Below are positions 52,298 through 60,995 of a stretch of 64,000 nt of DNA, piece by piece. Origin of the DNA: Polyangiaceae bacterium (GTDB lineage Bacteria > Myxococcota_A > Polyangia > Polyangiales > Polyangiaceae); assembly GCA_947475525.1 (NCBI GenBank), contig CANJMI010000001.1, positions 277,659 to 341,658 on the forward strand, in the 5' to 3' direction. The translations under genes were made by a program, and so were the position numbers. Under the pieces are notes generated by a model. That model was not told where the DNA came from. It saw only the letters and a list, made by a program, of their open reading frames with translations, and ran no database searches. Each line of letters opens with the position of its first letter. Positions within the stretch are counted from its first letter, which is position 1.

Positions 52298-53571
52298 GCG
52301 CGCATCCTTTGCCCCGCGGTCGTTCCTTCGCCGTATTCGTGATGTGCCTGGGAGTCGGCGTCGGCTGCGGCGCACGTGACACGGTCGCGGTGTCGCCTGC
52401 GGGCGCCGCCCCCGTTGCGGTAGCACAGCAAACCGTCACGCCGCTGGTGATACGCGCCTACTCCACGGACGAGCTCCTCGCCGAGCTCGAGCACGCACGC
52501 GGTCTCCTGCTCGTCGAGAAATTCGATGAGGCGTCGTCGTCCTTCGACCGACTGCGTGCCCAGGCGGGTGAGCCGAGCATTCAAGCCGCGGCCGCTTTTC
52601 ACGCGGGCCTCGCCTACGAAGGAAATGGTGACCGCGCGACGGCACTCGCGCGCTATCAACTTGTGGCAGAGTCATTCGGCGACCAAGCGATCGCCCGCAA
52701 CGCGCTCGTCCGCATGATGCGGCTCTTGGGTCGCTTCGAGCGATGGACCGAGCTCGGTGCAGCCGCCGACCGTCTGCTCGCCCGCGGTGATCTGCCGGTG
52801 ATGGACCAAATCGAAGGTCAGGGCAGCAAGGCGCTGGCGCTCGTGGAATTGGCCCACGTCGACGGCGCATCGGTACACGCAGCAAAGGCCTTGGCGCTGA
52901 TCGAACAGCACGGCTTTGGCCGCTCCGGTCAGCCTCCCGTGCAGGTTGCGCAAGTCTCGTTTGCCGAGGGCGAGATTCGCCGGCTCAAGAGCGAGACCAT
53001 CAAGCTTGTGCCCGTAACAGCCCAATTTGGTGAGCGCCTCGAAGCGCGTTGCCAGGGCCTGCTCGACGCGCAATCGGCTTACACCGACACGATGCGCGCG
53101 CGCGACAGCCACTGGTCGGCGATGAGCGGTTTTCGCGTGGGCCAGCTCTACACGCAGCTCCATGCGGAGGCGATGATGATTCCTCCGCCCGACAAAGCGA
53201 AGACCTTGAAGCAAAAGCAGCTCTTCGAAGGGGCGCTGCGCCTGCGCTACCGTACCTTGCTCGAGAAGGGCCTGCGAATGATGGACGCGACGGTCCGCAT
53301 CGGTGACCGCACCGGCGAGGACAGCGAGTGGGTCATGCGCTCACGCGAGGCGAAACGGGCTCTCGAGCAATCGCTCGTCGATGAAAAGCTCGCCCTCTCG
53401 AAGCTGCCCTACACCGAAGAGGAATTGAGGAAGGGCCTCGAGAGCCTGAAGGCGCGCGCGACCGACGAGAAGAAAGCCGTGAAGCCTGCGGACGTGAAGC
53501 CTGCGGACGTGAAGCCTGCGGACGTGAAGCCCGTCGCGCCGACCGAAGACGGCAAACCGCTCAAGCTTTGA
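52294..53571 (+). CDS. TPR-like repeat lipoprotein
   Basis: 425 residues. The lipobox-like VMCLGVGVGC is followed by helical repeats (LLAELEHARGLLLVEKFDEA, AAFHAGLAYEGNGDRATALA, ARNALVRMMRLLGRFERWTE), suggesting a TPR/SEL1 scaffold, then more helices and a Lys-rich tail with three exact KPADV repeats. Start and stop overlap neighbours on both sides. The 3' end shares 11 bp with the convergent YkgJ-type gene. Probably an outer-membrane assembly or scaffolding lipoprotein. Confidence 0.72.
   Translation: MSAHPLPRGRSFAVFVMCLGVGVGCGARDTVAVSPAGAAPVAVAQQTVTPLVIRAYSTDELLAELEHARGLLLVEKFDEASSSFDRLRAQAGEPSIQAAAAFHAGLAYEGNGDRATALARYQLVAESFGDQAIARNALVRMMRLLGRFERWTELGAAADRLLARGDLPVMDQIEGQGSKALALVELAHVDGASVHAAKALALIEQHGFGRSGQPPVQVAQVSFAEGEIRRLKSETIKLVPVTAQFGERLEARCQGLLDAQSAYTDTMRARDSHWSAMSGFRVGQLYTQLHAEAMMIPPPDKAKTLKQKQLFEGALRLRYRTLLEKGLRMMDATVRIGDRTGEDSEWVMRSREAKRALEQSLVDEKLALSKLPYTEEELRKGLESLKARATDEKKAVKPADVKPADVKPADVKPVAPTEDGKPLKL
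53479..53523. repeat. 15-bp tandem repeat, three exact copies
   Basis: GTGAAGCCTGCGGAC occurs three times in a row and encodes the KPADV repeats at the C-terminal tail of the lipoprotein. Confidence 0.88.
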
Positions 53572-53959
53572 GCGTTGCGCCTTTTTGCTGAGCGTCCATC
53601 TCACGCTCCCGCGCCGGCCACTTGGACGCGAGCTGTGAGCGGCACTCGCCCGAGCCGCGCTCGAGCCAGCGGCAGGCATCGGGGCGCATCGGGTAGATCG
53701 TGCAGCCCACTCGGTTCGTTGCGGGATCGAACCCAAGCGCCGCGCAGTGCCCGTCTTCGAACCGCATGTAGCGCACTCCGTCCTTCTCCGTCGAGAGCGC
53801 GAGAGCGGCGTCGTTCATGCGCTCGTAATCCACGAGGAACACGCGAATATACTCGGCATGCTCGTTGAAGCAGCACGCTCCGCAATCGGTGCACTCGGGC
53901 ACGCCGATTACAGGAAGCGAACGTCGACGTGGGTTCGGCGGCGTAGATCCTTCAGCCAC
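53561..53959 (-). CDS. YkgJ-type Cys-cluster protein
   Basis: 132 residues. The signature CTDCGACC and a later CAALGFD...CTIYPMRPDACRWLE form the zinc- or iron-sulfur-binding Cys cluster of YkgJ-like proteins. The ATG overlaps the SurA-like gene by 52 bp. A GTG at 53900-53902, just before the Cys cluster, is an alternative start that avoids the overlap. The stop lies 11 bp inside the convergent lipoprotein gene. The function of the family is not firmly known. Confidence 0.75.
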   Translation of the reverse strand: MAEGSTPPNPRRRSLPVIGVPECTDCGACCFNEHAEYIRVFLVDYERMNDAALALSTEKDGVRYMRFEDGHCAALGFDPATNRVGCTIYPMRPDACRWLERGSGECRSQLASKWPAREREMDAQQKGATLKA

Positions 53960-54945
53960 TTTTGCTTCGCCTTGTCGAGTTTCTCAGTCTGAACCCGCTG
54001 CGACATCTCGTTTTCCGCGGCATTGAACGACGTGTAGCGCGACGGCTGCCGGTTCGCGATCCGCATCACGACGACCGCATCCTTGAAGCGGAAGGGTTCG
54101 CTGACTTGGCCGAGCGCCAGCCTGAGCGCCTCCTTCTCGAGCGGTTCGGCCAGCAGCTTTTGCTGACCGCTTAGCGCCGCGGGAGAGCCTGTCGGGGCCC
54201 GGACTCCGAGGTCGCCGCCGTCTTCACGCGTGCGTGAGTCTTGCGAATATTTGCGTGCAAGCTCGCTAAATTCGCTGCCACCCCGCGCCATCCGAACGAT
54301 CTCCGCGGCCTCGCGCAGTCGCGCGTTCAGCGACTCCGTTGTCGGTGAAGCGCCGATCGGCAAGACGATCCACGAGGCCTGATAGAGCAAGATGTGGCGT
54401 TCACGCTCGACCATTCGCGCGAACATTTCTTCTACGTCCTGTCGCGTGATGCGGATCTGGCTCTGCACGACGCGCTGCATGAGCTTTCCCTCGATGATTT
54501 GCTGGCGGATCTCCTGGCGATACTCGCCATCGGTCATGCCCGATTGTCGCCCGATGTCCGCGAAGAGCTGGGCCTGCGTCAGGCTGTTCATCTGGGCGAT
54601 GCGCTCGAGCGTCGCGTCGACATCCTTCGCGGTCACGTTGATGCTCGCGCGCTTTGCGGCTTGCCCTTCGAGCTCTTCATCGACCATGCGCTCGAGGAGC
54701 TGCGTGTAGATTTTGTTCTCGGCCGGGATGCACTGCGGCGTGCCAATCGGGCAGCGCGGATGCAACTGTGAGAGAAAGGGTCGCGCGCGGACATGCAGAT
54801 CCGTCAGCAAAATTGCTCGATCGCCGACAACTGCCACGATCTTCTCAACGACGACCGCGTGAGCGTGGAGCGCGCCTGTGGTCGTCGCCGCGAGCGCGAC
54901 GAGGCCTGCGAGCAGAGCTCCAAGGCGGGGGCGACGGAACATCAT
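53908..54945 (-). CDS. SurA-like periplasmic chaperone with parvulin-type domain
   Basis: 345 residues from the ATG at 54943-54945 (a second ATG follows). A signal peptide (LGALLAGLVALAATTTGALH) precedes a helical SurA N-terminal domain (DRAILLTDLHVRARPFL, LLERMVDEELEGQAAKRASI), then one PpiC/parvulin domain (SELARKYSQDSRTREDGGDL) and a C-terminal helix. The position usually held by the active-site His reads ASWIVLPIG, so isomerase activity is doubtful, as in the first parvulin domain of E. coli SurA. It escorts outer-membrane proteins; this genome region has several barrels. Confidence 0.85.
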   Translation of the reverse strand: MMFRRPRLGALLAGLVALAATTTGALHAHAVVVEKIVAVVGDRAILLTDLHVRARPFLSQLHPRCPIGTPQCIPAENKIYTQLLERMVDEELEGQAAKRASINVTAKDVDATLERIAQMNSLTQAQLFADIGRQSGMTDGEYRQEIRQQIIEGKLMQRVVQSQIRITRQDVEEMFARMVERERHILLYQASWIVLPIGASPTTESLNARLREAAEIVRMARGGSEFSELARKYSQDSRTREDGGDLGVRAPTGSPAALSGQQKLLAEPLEKEALRLALGQVSEPFRFKDAVVVMRIANRQPSRYTSFNAAENEMSQRVQTEKLDKAKQKWLKDLRRRTHVDVRFL

Positions 54946-54991
54946 CGTGGGGCAGAGGTACCGCTGCCGGGCCTGCGGCGCAACCGGAGCC

Positions 54992-56227
54992 TCAGACGAG
55001 GCGACGCCCGCGGACGTAGCAGCGCGCGACGTGCGTCTCATCGGTGTCGAAGATGAGGCCGGCGAGCGCCGCGTCGAGGGTTGGGGTTGCCCGACGTTGC
55101 GGGACCACGACCACGTCCGCCTCCTTGCCGACCTCGAGGCTGCCGGTCGTCGCCGCGCATCCGAGGACCTCTGCGCCGCCAAAGGTGGCGAGCCTGAGGA
55201 GCTCGGGAAGGGCGACGGGGTGACCTACGGCGAGGGCGTTGTCGTAGGCGCTCGCCATGGCCCGTCGCATCGAGAAGCTGCGTCCCGCGGCGACGTCGCT
55301 GCCGAGGCCCACCCTTATGCCGAGTGAGAGCGGCGGCTTGAGTCGCATGCGCCCGCTGCCGAGGAAAAAATTCGAGTCGGGGCAGTGCGCGATGGTCGAG
55401 TCGGTCTCACCGATGCGATTGAAATCGCGCCGCGTGAGATGGATGGCGTGGGCGAGGATCGTGCGAGGACCGAGCAGGCCCGCTTGGTCGTACACGTCGA
55501 GGTAGCTCGACGCGTAGGGGTGCGCTTTCAGCGTCGCTACGCCTTCGTGGTCGTTCTCGGCGATGTGGGTCTGGACGGGTAGGTCGTGCGCGCCGGCGAG
55601 GTCGCCTGCGGCTCGCAGCATGGAGCGCGAGCAGCTGAGTGCAAATCGCGGCGTGACTGCAAAACGCAGGCGATCGTGGTCGAAGCCGTGCCATCGGCGG
55701 ATGAGGCGCTCGGACGCTGCGACGGCCGCTTTGGTCGTGATGCGGAGTGCCGGTGGGCCAAGTCGCTCCATCCACGTGAGGCCGACGATGCCCCGCAAGC
55801 CGGCTTCGGCGAGCGCAGAGAAACACGTTGCGGTCGCGCTCGGCGACGAGGAGGAAAAGAGCGCCACGGTCGTTGTGCCTGCTTGGGCGAGACGGCCAAC
55901 GAGCTCCGCCGCGACGGTCTTCGCGTAGGCCGCGCGGGTGAAGCGCGCCTCTTCGGGGAACACGCTGTTGGCAAGCCAGTCGAGTAGCGGGCCGGTTGCG
56001 CAGCCGATGATGCGAGTCTGCGGAAAATGCGCGTGAGCGTCGATGAATCCCGGCGTAATCAGATTGGGACGCACATCGTCGACGGGCCCGCGGTACTTGG
56101 CCGCGCGGAAGGGCCCCGCATACCGAATCGTTCCTTCGGCATCGACGAGGAGGAGGCCATCGGCTTCGAACAGCGTGCCTCCAGCGGCGTGCGGGCTGAG
56201 GAGCGTTCCCCGCAACGCGAGCGCCAT
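54992..56227 (-). CDS. guaD: guanine deaminase
   Basis: 411 residues from the ATG at 56225-56227 (an ATG at 56263 would add 12). The metal-dependent amidohydrolase signatures are PGFIDAHAHFPQ, THIAENDHE (second His site), LAHAIHL and GLGSDVAAG (Asp). The string IIGCATGPLLDWLANSVFPE is typical of guanine deaminases, which convert guanine to xanthine. The alternative within the family is chlorohydrolase/cytosine deaminase-like. It reads left, next to the SurA-like gene after a 46-bp gap. Confidence 0.88.
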   Translation of the reverse strand: MALALRGTLLSPHAAGGTLFEADGLLLVDAEGTIRYAGPFRAAKYRGPVDDVRPNLITPGFIDAHAHFPQTRIIGCATGPLLDWLANSVFPEEARFTRAAYAKTVAAELVGRLAQAGTTTVALFSSSSPSATATCFSALAEAGLRGIVGLTWMERLGPPALRITTKAAVAASERLIRRWHGFDHDRLRFAVTPRFALSCSRSMLRAAGDLAGAHDLPVQTHIAENDHEGVATLKAHPYASSYLDVYDQAGLLGPRTILAHAIHLTRRDFNRIGETDSTIAHCPDSNFFLGSGRMRLKPPLSLGIRVGLGSDVAAGRSFSMRRAMASAYDNALAVGHPVALPELLRLATFGGAEVLGCAATTGSLEVGKEADVVVVPQRRATPTLDAALAGLIFDTDETHVARCYVRGRRLV

Positions 56228-56326
56228 GGGCTCACGCAATGCGCTCTCTCGGGCTCGAAGCATCGGCCGACTATAGATTCCGGAAGCCCACGCTGCCGAA
56301 TTTCCAGCCGCCCTTCGGGCCGCGGC

Positions 56327-56935
56327 TCAAGGAACAATGAGCTCGCTCGTTCGTGCCCAACCGAAGACGAGGGCGCCCGGCCTGCTCGACATCAGGAGTG
56401 CCCACTCGCCTACGACGCGAACGAGCTGCAGTCTCGCGCCTTTTGCAACGCTCGTCGTCACTTGCGCCGCGTCGTCTGCCCGGTCGCGGAGGTCGAGTGC
56501 CGAGCGCGCGAACGCGCTCCCCTTTGTGGGCGCATCCTCCGCGGTCGCCCCTAACTCCACCATCTTCTCGGCGTAACGCTCGATGAAGTCGTCGGGGGCG
56601 AGCTTGGCGCCGTGGTCGTGGTTTGCGTCATCGTGAGCGCGCTCTCGGGCCTGGAGTCGCGGGTTTTCGGCCGGCTCTTCTGCGCCCCGCGTCCAACCGT
56701 GAGCTCGCACGGTGTCCGCGATTCCGCGATGTGCCGCGTCCACCTCGGGCATTCCGCGCAGCCAGTCGTCGAGCGGCTCCAGGAAAGCGATTGCAACGAT
56801 CCCGGCGGTTGCGACCACCATCAATGCCGTCAGGCGATCGAGCGCATGCCGCAGTCCACTCGAGTCGCCGCGGGGTAGGCGTCCCGCCCAGGGGCCGGCG
56901 GCGGGGGTGGGGAGTTCTCGTTCGTCGTCTCTCAT
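56327..56935 (-). CDS. membrane-anchored protein with SH3-like C-terminus
   Basis: 202 residues. One membrane helix lies near residues 35-55 (RLTALMVVATAGIVAIAFLE). A polar, Glu/Asp/His-rich segment follows, and the last ~50 residues (TTSVAKGARLQLVRVVGEWA to FGWARTSELIV) read like a bacterial SH3 domain that binds peptidoglycan or a partner. It starts within a 4-bp overlap of the sulfatase-fold gene, so the two are co-expressed. Confidence 0.65.
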   Translation of the reverse strand: MRDDERELPTPAAGPWAGRLPRGDSSGLRHALDRLTALMVVATAGIVAIAFLEPLDDWLRGMPEVDAAHRGIADTVRAHGWTRGAEEPAENPRLQARERAHDDANHDHGAKLAPDDFIERYAEKMVELGATAEDAPTKGSAFARSALDLRDRADDAAQVTTSVAKGARLQLVRVVGEWALLMSSRPGALVFGWARTSELIVP

Positions 56936-59130
56936 CGTCTCTCGAGCTCTCGCGTCGCGATGTCCGAACTCTGCTCTTCCGAAAGTTTACGGAGCACGTC
57001 GAGGCGTTTCGCATCGGCTGCGCGGCTCTTCGCTAAATCGCGCTTTTCGGTTGGGTCCTCCGCGAGATCGAACAAAGTTAGGCTGAGCTTGCCGCCTGCC
57101 TTTTGTCGGAACCCGGTGAGCTTCAGTGGCCAGTCGATCACGGCCACGCGGCGGTAGGCGTGCGCCACGAAGGGTGCCCGAACGAGCGACTCGCCGCGCA
57201 GCGCCGGCACGAGCGATACACCCGTCAGGCCCTGGCTATCGGCGCCGCCGAGTGCGACGACGGTGGCCGCGACGTCGAATACGCTGACCGCGGTCTCGAC
57301 ATGCTGACGCTTGACGTTGGCGCCGGCGATGAGGAAAGGAACGTGGAGCACTTCGTCGAAGAGTTGGGTGCCATGGCCCGTCGATGCGTGCTCTCCGAAG
57401 GCTTCACCGTGGCTGCCGTGCACGAGCCAGACGGTCCGGTTGCCGCGCGCACTCTTCGACACCGCGTCGATGAGGCGAGCGAGCTCGCGATCGACGTAGG
57501 CAAGTTCACCGAGGTAGAGATTCGCCTCGCCCGTGCCGAACGAACTCTCCGGGTGCGCGAGGTATTTCGAGTGTGCATCGAACAGATGCACCCACAGGTA
57601 GACGGGCTTGTCACCGGCGACGAGCTCGGCGTGAGCGGCGATCGCTGCGTCGATCGCACGTGCGCCCGTCATTTTGCGCTCCGGGTGATTTTCGCGGAAG
57701 GCCGACTCGTCGAAGGTCTCGAAGCCCTGGGCGAATCCGCGATCACGTCGAAGCCACGTGAACGAGGTCACCGCGCCGGTGCGGTAACCCGCACGGCTTA
57801 GGCGTTCTGCGACCATGTCGGGCTTGTCATCGAGCACCGGCCACTCACCGGGCGCGTGCGCCGTTTCGCTGAGCGGGCGACCCGAGACAATCGGCGTGAT
57901 GGCGCGCTGCGTGTCCGCGGCCACGGCGTACGCGTGGTCGAACACGGCTCCGAACTCGGCGAGCTTCTCAAGGTTCGGCGTCGTCTTTTTTGCGTAGCCG
58001 TGGAGCGAGGTCCGGTCGGCTCGGACGGTGTCGAGCGTGACCACGATGATGTCGGGACGCTCGCCGGGGGCTTGGACGGCCAACACCGCGGCGCTCGGCG
58101 CGGCGCTCGGCGCGGCGTTCGGCGTGGAGCTTGCCCCCGCCGATGCCGCCGCTGAAGACGAGGCGCTCGCCGACGGAACAGCCACGGCCTCGCTCGGTCG
58201 CTCCGGAGCGAACGGATCCTTGCCGTCGCAGTCCGAATCGATTCCATCTGCGGAGATCTCGGGCGCGCCTGGATGACGTCTTGGATCGCCCTCATCGCAG
58301 TCTTTTCCGCCAAAATGCGCGCCAAAACCGTCCCCGTCGCGATCGCTCCAACCTTCGAGCGTTCCGAGCGCGGCACCCGCGAGTCCGCCCCCGCGAGAGA
58401 GCGCGCCGGCCGAGGCCGACGTCTCGATGCGCACGCTCCCCGCCACGACGGTGAACACCGCGAGAGGTAGCCCGACGACTCCGAGTGCACGCATCAACCC
58501 TTCGGGTAGACGTCGCGTGAGCACCACGCTCGTCACGACGACCGCGAGCAGCGCATCGGTTGCCGCGGCGGCGAGCGAGGCTCCGCCAGCGGAATGCCGC
58601 GCGAGGGGAATCATGCTCCACGCGGCGGTGGCGATGCCGACACACCCGACGGCGAAGGCGAGCCCGCTTGCCGGAAAGCCGCGCTCACGCAGGCCTCTGC
58701 CGACGGCGACCAGGCGGCCCGCGGCCACTGCCGTGCCGAGGAGCAGGACCAACCCAACGACCCCGAAGGCCGCACCGCCGAGCCCGCGATGGTGCGTTTT
58801 CGCGTGAAGGATCGACCCGAGCAGCGACAAGCCGATCGCCGAGAAACTCGCCCACAACACAAGCCCTGCCAAAAGCTCGCGGCCTGCGGTTGGGCCGACC
58901 ACGCCGCGAAACCCGCGGGCGGCTCGAGAGACCAGCCACGCCGTCGGTAGCATCACCGAGGAGGCCATCGTTGCGGCGATGAGCCAGGCGTCCGGGAAGG
59001 ATGCACCCTGCGCCACCCCTCGCCAGGCGGCGGGCACGGCAAAAATCGCGGCGGCAAGCCAACCGAGTCCGCTTGCCTGCCCAAGGACGGAAAGCGCTGG
59101 GCTCGGCTCCGACTCTGCCTCGTCGCTCAC
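56932..59130 (-). CDS. multi-pass sulfatase-fold protein with MopE-like motif
   Basis: 732 residues. About six membrane helices fill residues 1-240. A loop carries SDRDGDGFGAHFGGKDCDEG and ISADGIDSDCDG, MopE-type metal-binding sequence. The C-terminal ~400 residues are an alkaline-phosphatase/sulfatase domain (DIIVVTLDTVRADRTSLHGY, LWVHLFDAHSKY, WLVHGSHGEAFGEH). The formylglycine site CxPSR is absent; the corresponding stretch reads AADTQRAITPIVSGR, so a Thr nucleophile is the only obvious option. The overall plan is like LtaS and phosphoethanolamine transferases. Its substrate could be a lipid or polysaccharide head group. Confidence 0.78.
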   Translation of the reverse strand: MSDEAESEPSPALSVLGQASGLGWLAAAIFAVPAAWRGVAQGASFPDAWLIAATMASSVMLPTAWLVSRAARGFRGVVGPTAGRELLAGLVLWASFSAIGLSLLGSILHAKTHHRGLGGAAFGVVGLVLLLGTAVAAGRLVAVGRGLRERGFPASGLAFAVGCVGIATAAWSMIPLARHSAGGASLAAAATDALLAVVVTSVVLTRRLPEGLMRALGVVGLPLAVFTVVAGSVRIETSASAGALSRGGGLAGAALGTLEGWSDRDGDGFGAHFGGKDCDEGDPRRHPGAPEISADGIDSDCDGKDPFAPERPSEAVAVPSASASSSAAASAGASSTPNAAPSAAPSAAVLAVQAPGERPDIIVVTLDTVRADRTSLHGYAKKTTPNLEKLAEFGAVFDHAYAVAADTQRAITPIVSGRPLSETAHAPGEWPVLDDKPDMVAERLSRAGYRTGAVTSFTWLRRDRGFAQGFETFDESAFRENHPERKMTGARAIDAAIAAHAELVAGDKPVYLWVHLFDAHSKYLAHPESSFGTGEANLYLGELAYVDRELARLIDAVSKSARGNRTVWLVHGSHGEAFGEHASTGHGTQLFDEVLHVPFLIAGANVKRQHVETAVSVFDVAATVVALGGADSQGLTGVSLVPALRGESLVRAPFVAHAYRRVAVIDWPLKLTGFRQKAGGKLSLTLFDLAEDPTEKRDLAKSRAADAKRLDVLRKLSEEQSSDIATRELERR

Positions 59131-59182
59131 CTTGCGTGTGTTAGCAGCGCTTCACCGACGGCGGAGAACTTTTCCGCGGCCG

Positions 59183-60988
59183 TCATCGCTGCTCGAGCGG
59201 AAGCTCGATGCGAAACCGCGCGCCGTGCGGGGCCGCGGTGTGCAGCCGGATGAGCCCGCCGTGGTCGTGTACGATCTGCTGCGCGATGCTCAGGCCGAGG
59301 CCACTGCCATGACCGCGGGTTTTGGTGGTGAAGTAGGCCTCGAATACGCGCGCGAGATTTTCGGCCGCGACCCCGGGCCCATCGTCGGCGACCTCGATGA
59401 CGAGCCCCCCGTGCTGAAGTTCGGTTCCGAGCCGAATGTTGCCCCCGCGGTCGGCCATCGCGTGCGCTGCGTTCGTGATCAAGTTCACAAACACTTGCGT
59501 CAGCGGAGACTCCATCGCCTCGATGCGCGGGACGGCGCCGAAGGCTCGGTCGATCGTGACGTCGCCGCCGTGCAGGATGTGGGCACAGAGCCCGATGGCC
59601 CGCTCGAGCACGTCATGGATATCGATGAGGGCGAAGGCGTGCGGCGCCGGCCGCGAGTACTCGATGAGCTCGCGAGTGAAGCGTCGGATGCGCGACGCGG
59701 CCTCGAGGATGTGCTCGATGCGCTTGTGGTCGCTTGGCGCGATGCGATCGCGAAGCTGCTCGCAGAGGAGGCCCGCGTAGCTCAGGATTGCGGTCAGCGG
59801 ATTGCTAATCTCGTGGGCCACGTTCGCCACGTTGCGCCCAATCGAAGCGAGTTTTTCGAGCTCCGCAAGGGCGTGCCCGCTGGTGACTAACCCCTCCTCG
59901 GCGCTCGCACTCAGGGTCGAGCGCTCAAGATTCAGGATCCGCGTTCCGCCGACGTAAGGCATCGTCTCGTACCGCACGATGCTCCCGATTTTGCGCACGA
60001 TCTCCGCCATGCGATCGACCTCCGACACGATGTTGGTGGCCGCGCGACTCGTGCGCTCATCGGCAGCAGAGCTCCGCGCGAGCATGACGGCGTAACCTGC
60101 CACAGCGGTCAACGGTTGGTTCAGCTCGTGAGCCGCGGCTCCCGCGAGGGTTGCGACGACCGTGTGTTTCTCCTGCTCTGCGAGTTTTCGGTTCGCCTCC
60201 GCGAGCGAAGCCTCCATACGCCGCCTCGCTCGCAGATCGGTGAAGACGCCGACCGAGCCGACCGTGTGGTCGCGATGGACGATCAGCGCCGCGGACAGCA
60301 AGACCGGCACCCGTTCGCCGTTCTTGGTCAGCACTTCTGTCTCGTAGCCTTGAAGCTCACCTGCCGGCCCGTGTTCGGGGTCGCGGATGCGTCGCATGAT
60401 TTCGCGCGCGGTGCCTGCCGGGTAAAGTTCGCGTGCGTTCACCTTCCCAAGCACCTGTCGGAGAGGCCACCCGTAGATCCGCTCCGCCGCGGGATTGAAG
60501 AGGAGCACGGTGCCATCGAGGTCGGCCGAGACGATGGCGTCGACCGAGCTGTCGATGACGCGCTGCAAGAACTCCTTTGTACGCGTGAGTTCCCGCTCGA
60601 GCGCTCGGTCGGCCGTCACGTCACGGAGGCCAATCAAGATGCTGTTCGCGTCGCGTGCCGCTGCGCTAAAGGTCAGGTTGATGACGCGTCTTGCGTTTTT
60701 TCCTGTAAAAAATGGCAGATCCGCGTTCGGAGGCAAGTCCCCACCGGAGAACGACCGGCGGATAACGTCGTATCGGTCGAGGCCGTCCGCAGCCAGTAGC
60801 GCCTCGAGCTTAACGCCTTCGAGTTCGCTTCGTTCGCGACCCAGCACCGCGCACGTGGCGTCGTTGCACGAGAGGATGGCGCCGTGGAGATCGAGGACGC
60901 AGAGGCCATCGGGGCTCAGCGCGAAGAGCGCCGCATTGCGGAATAAGCCGGCGGACGGCGGCTCAAGAGGCAGACCCTCGTCGCTCAC
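59183..60988 (-). CDS. cytosolic PAS sensor histidine kinase with two DHp domains
   Basis: 601 residues from a GTG at 60986-60988, just after the ruvB stop. Two PAS domains (LFALSPDGLCVLDLHGAILS; DSSVDAIVSADLDGTVLLFN) are followed by two phosphoacceptor domains in tandem: GAAAHELNQPLTAVAGYAVM (His about 287) and NVAHEISNPLTAILSYAGLL (His about 392). One complete ATP-binding domain ends the protein (NLITNAAHAMADRG, VADDGPGV, GSGLGLSIAQQIV). No membrane segment or signal. Having both His in one chain is unusual; either an internal relay or duplication is possible. No response regulator is adjacent. Confidence 0.9.
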   Translation of the reverse strand: MSDEGLPLEPPSAGLFRNAALFALSPDGLCVLDLHGAILSCNDATCAVLGRERSELEGVKLEALLAADGLDRYDVIRRSFSGGDLPPNADLPFFTGKNARRVINLTFSAAARDANSILIGLRDVTADRALERELTRTKEFLQRVIDSSVDAIVSADLDGTVLLFNPAAERIYGWPLRQVLGKVNARELYPAGTAREIMRRIRDPEHGPAGELQGYETEVLTKNGERVPVLLSAALIVHRDHTVGSVGVFTDLRARRRMEASLAEANRKLAEQEKHTVVATLAGAAAHELNQPLTAVAGYAVMLARSSAADERTSRAATNIVSEVDRMAEIVRKIGSIVRYETMPYVGGTRILNLERSTLSASAEEGLVTSGHALAELEKLASIGRNVANVAHEISNPLTAILSYAGLLCEQLRDRIAPSDHKRIEHILEAASRIRRFTRELIEYSRPAPHAFALIDIHDVLERAIGLCAHILHGGDVTIDRAFGAVPRIEAMESPLTQVFVNLITNAAHAMADRGGNIRLGTELQHGGLVIEVADDGPGVAAENLARVFEAYFTTKTRGHGSGLGLSIAQQIVHDHGGLIRLHTAAPHGARFRIELPLEQR

Positions 60989-60995
60989 GCTCCGC

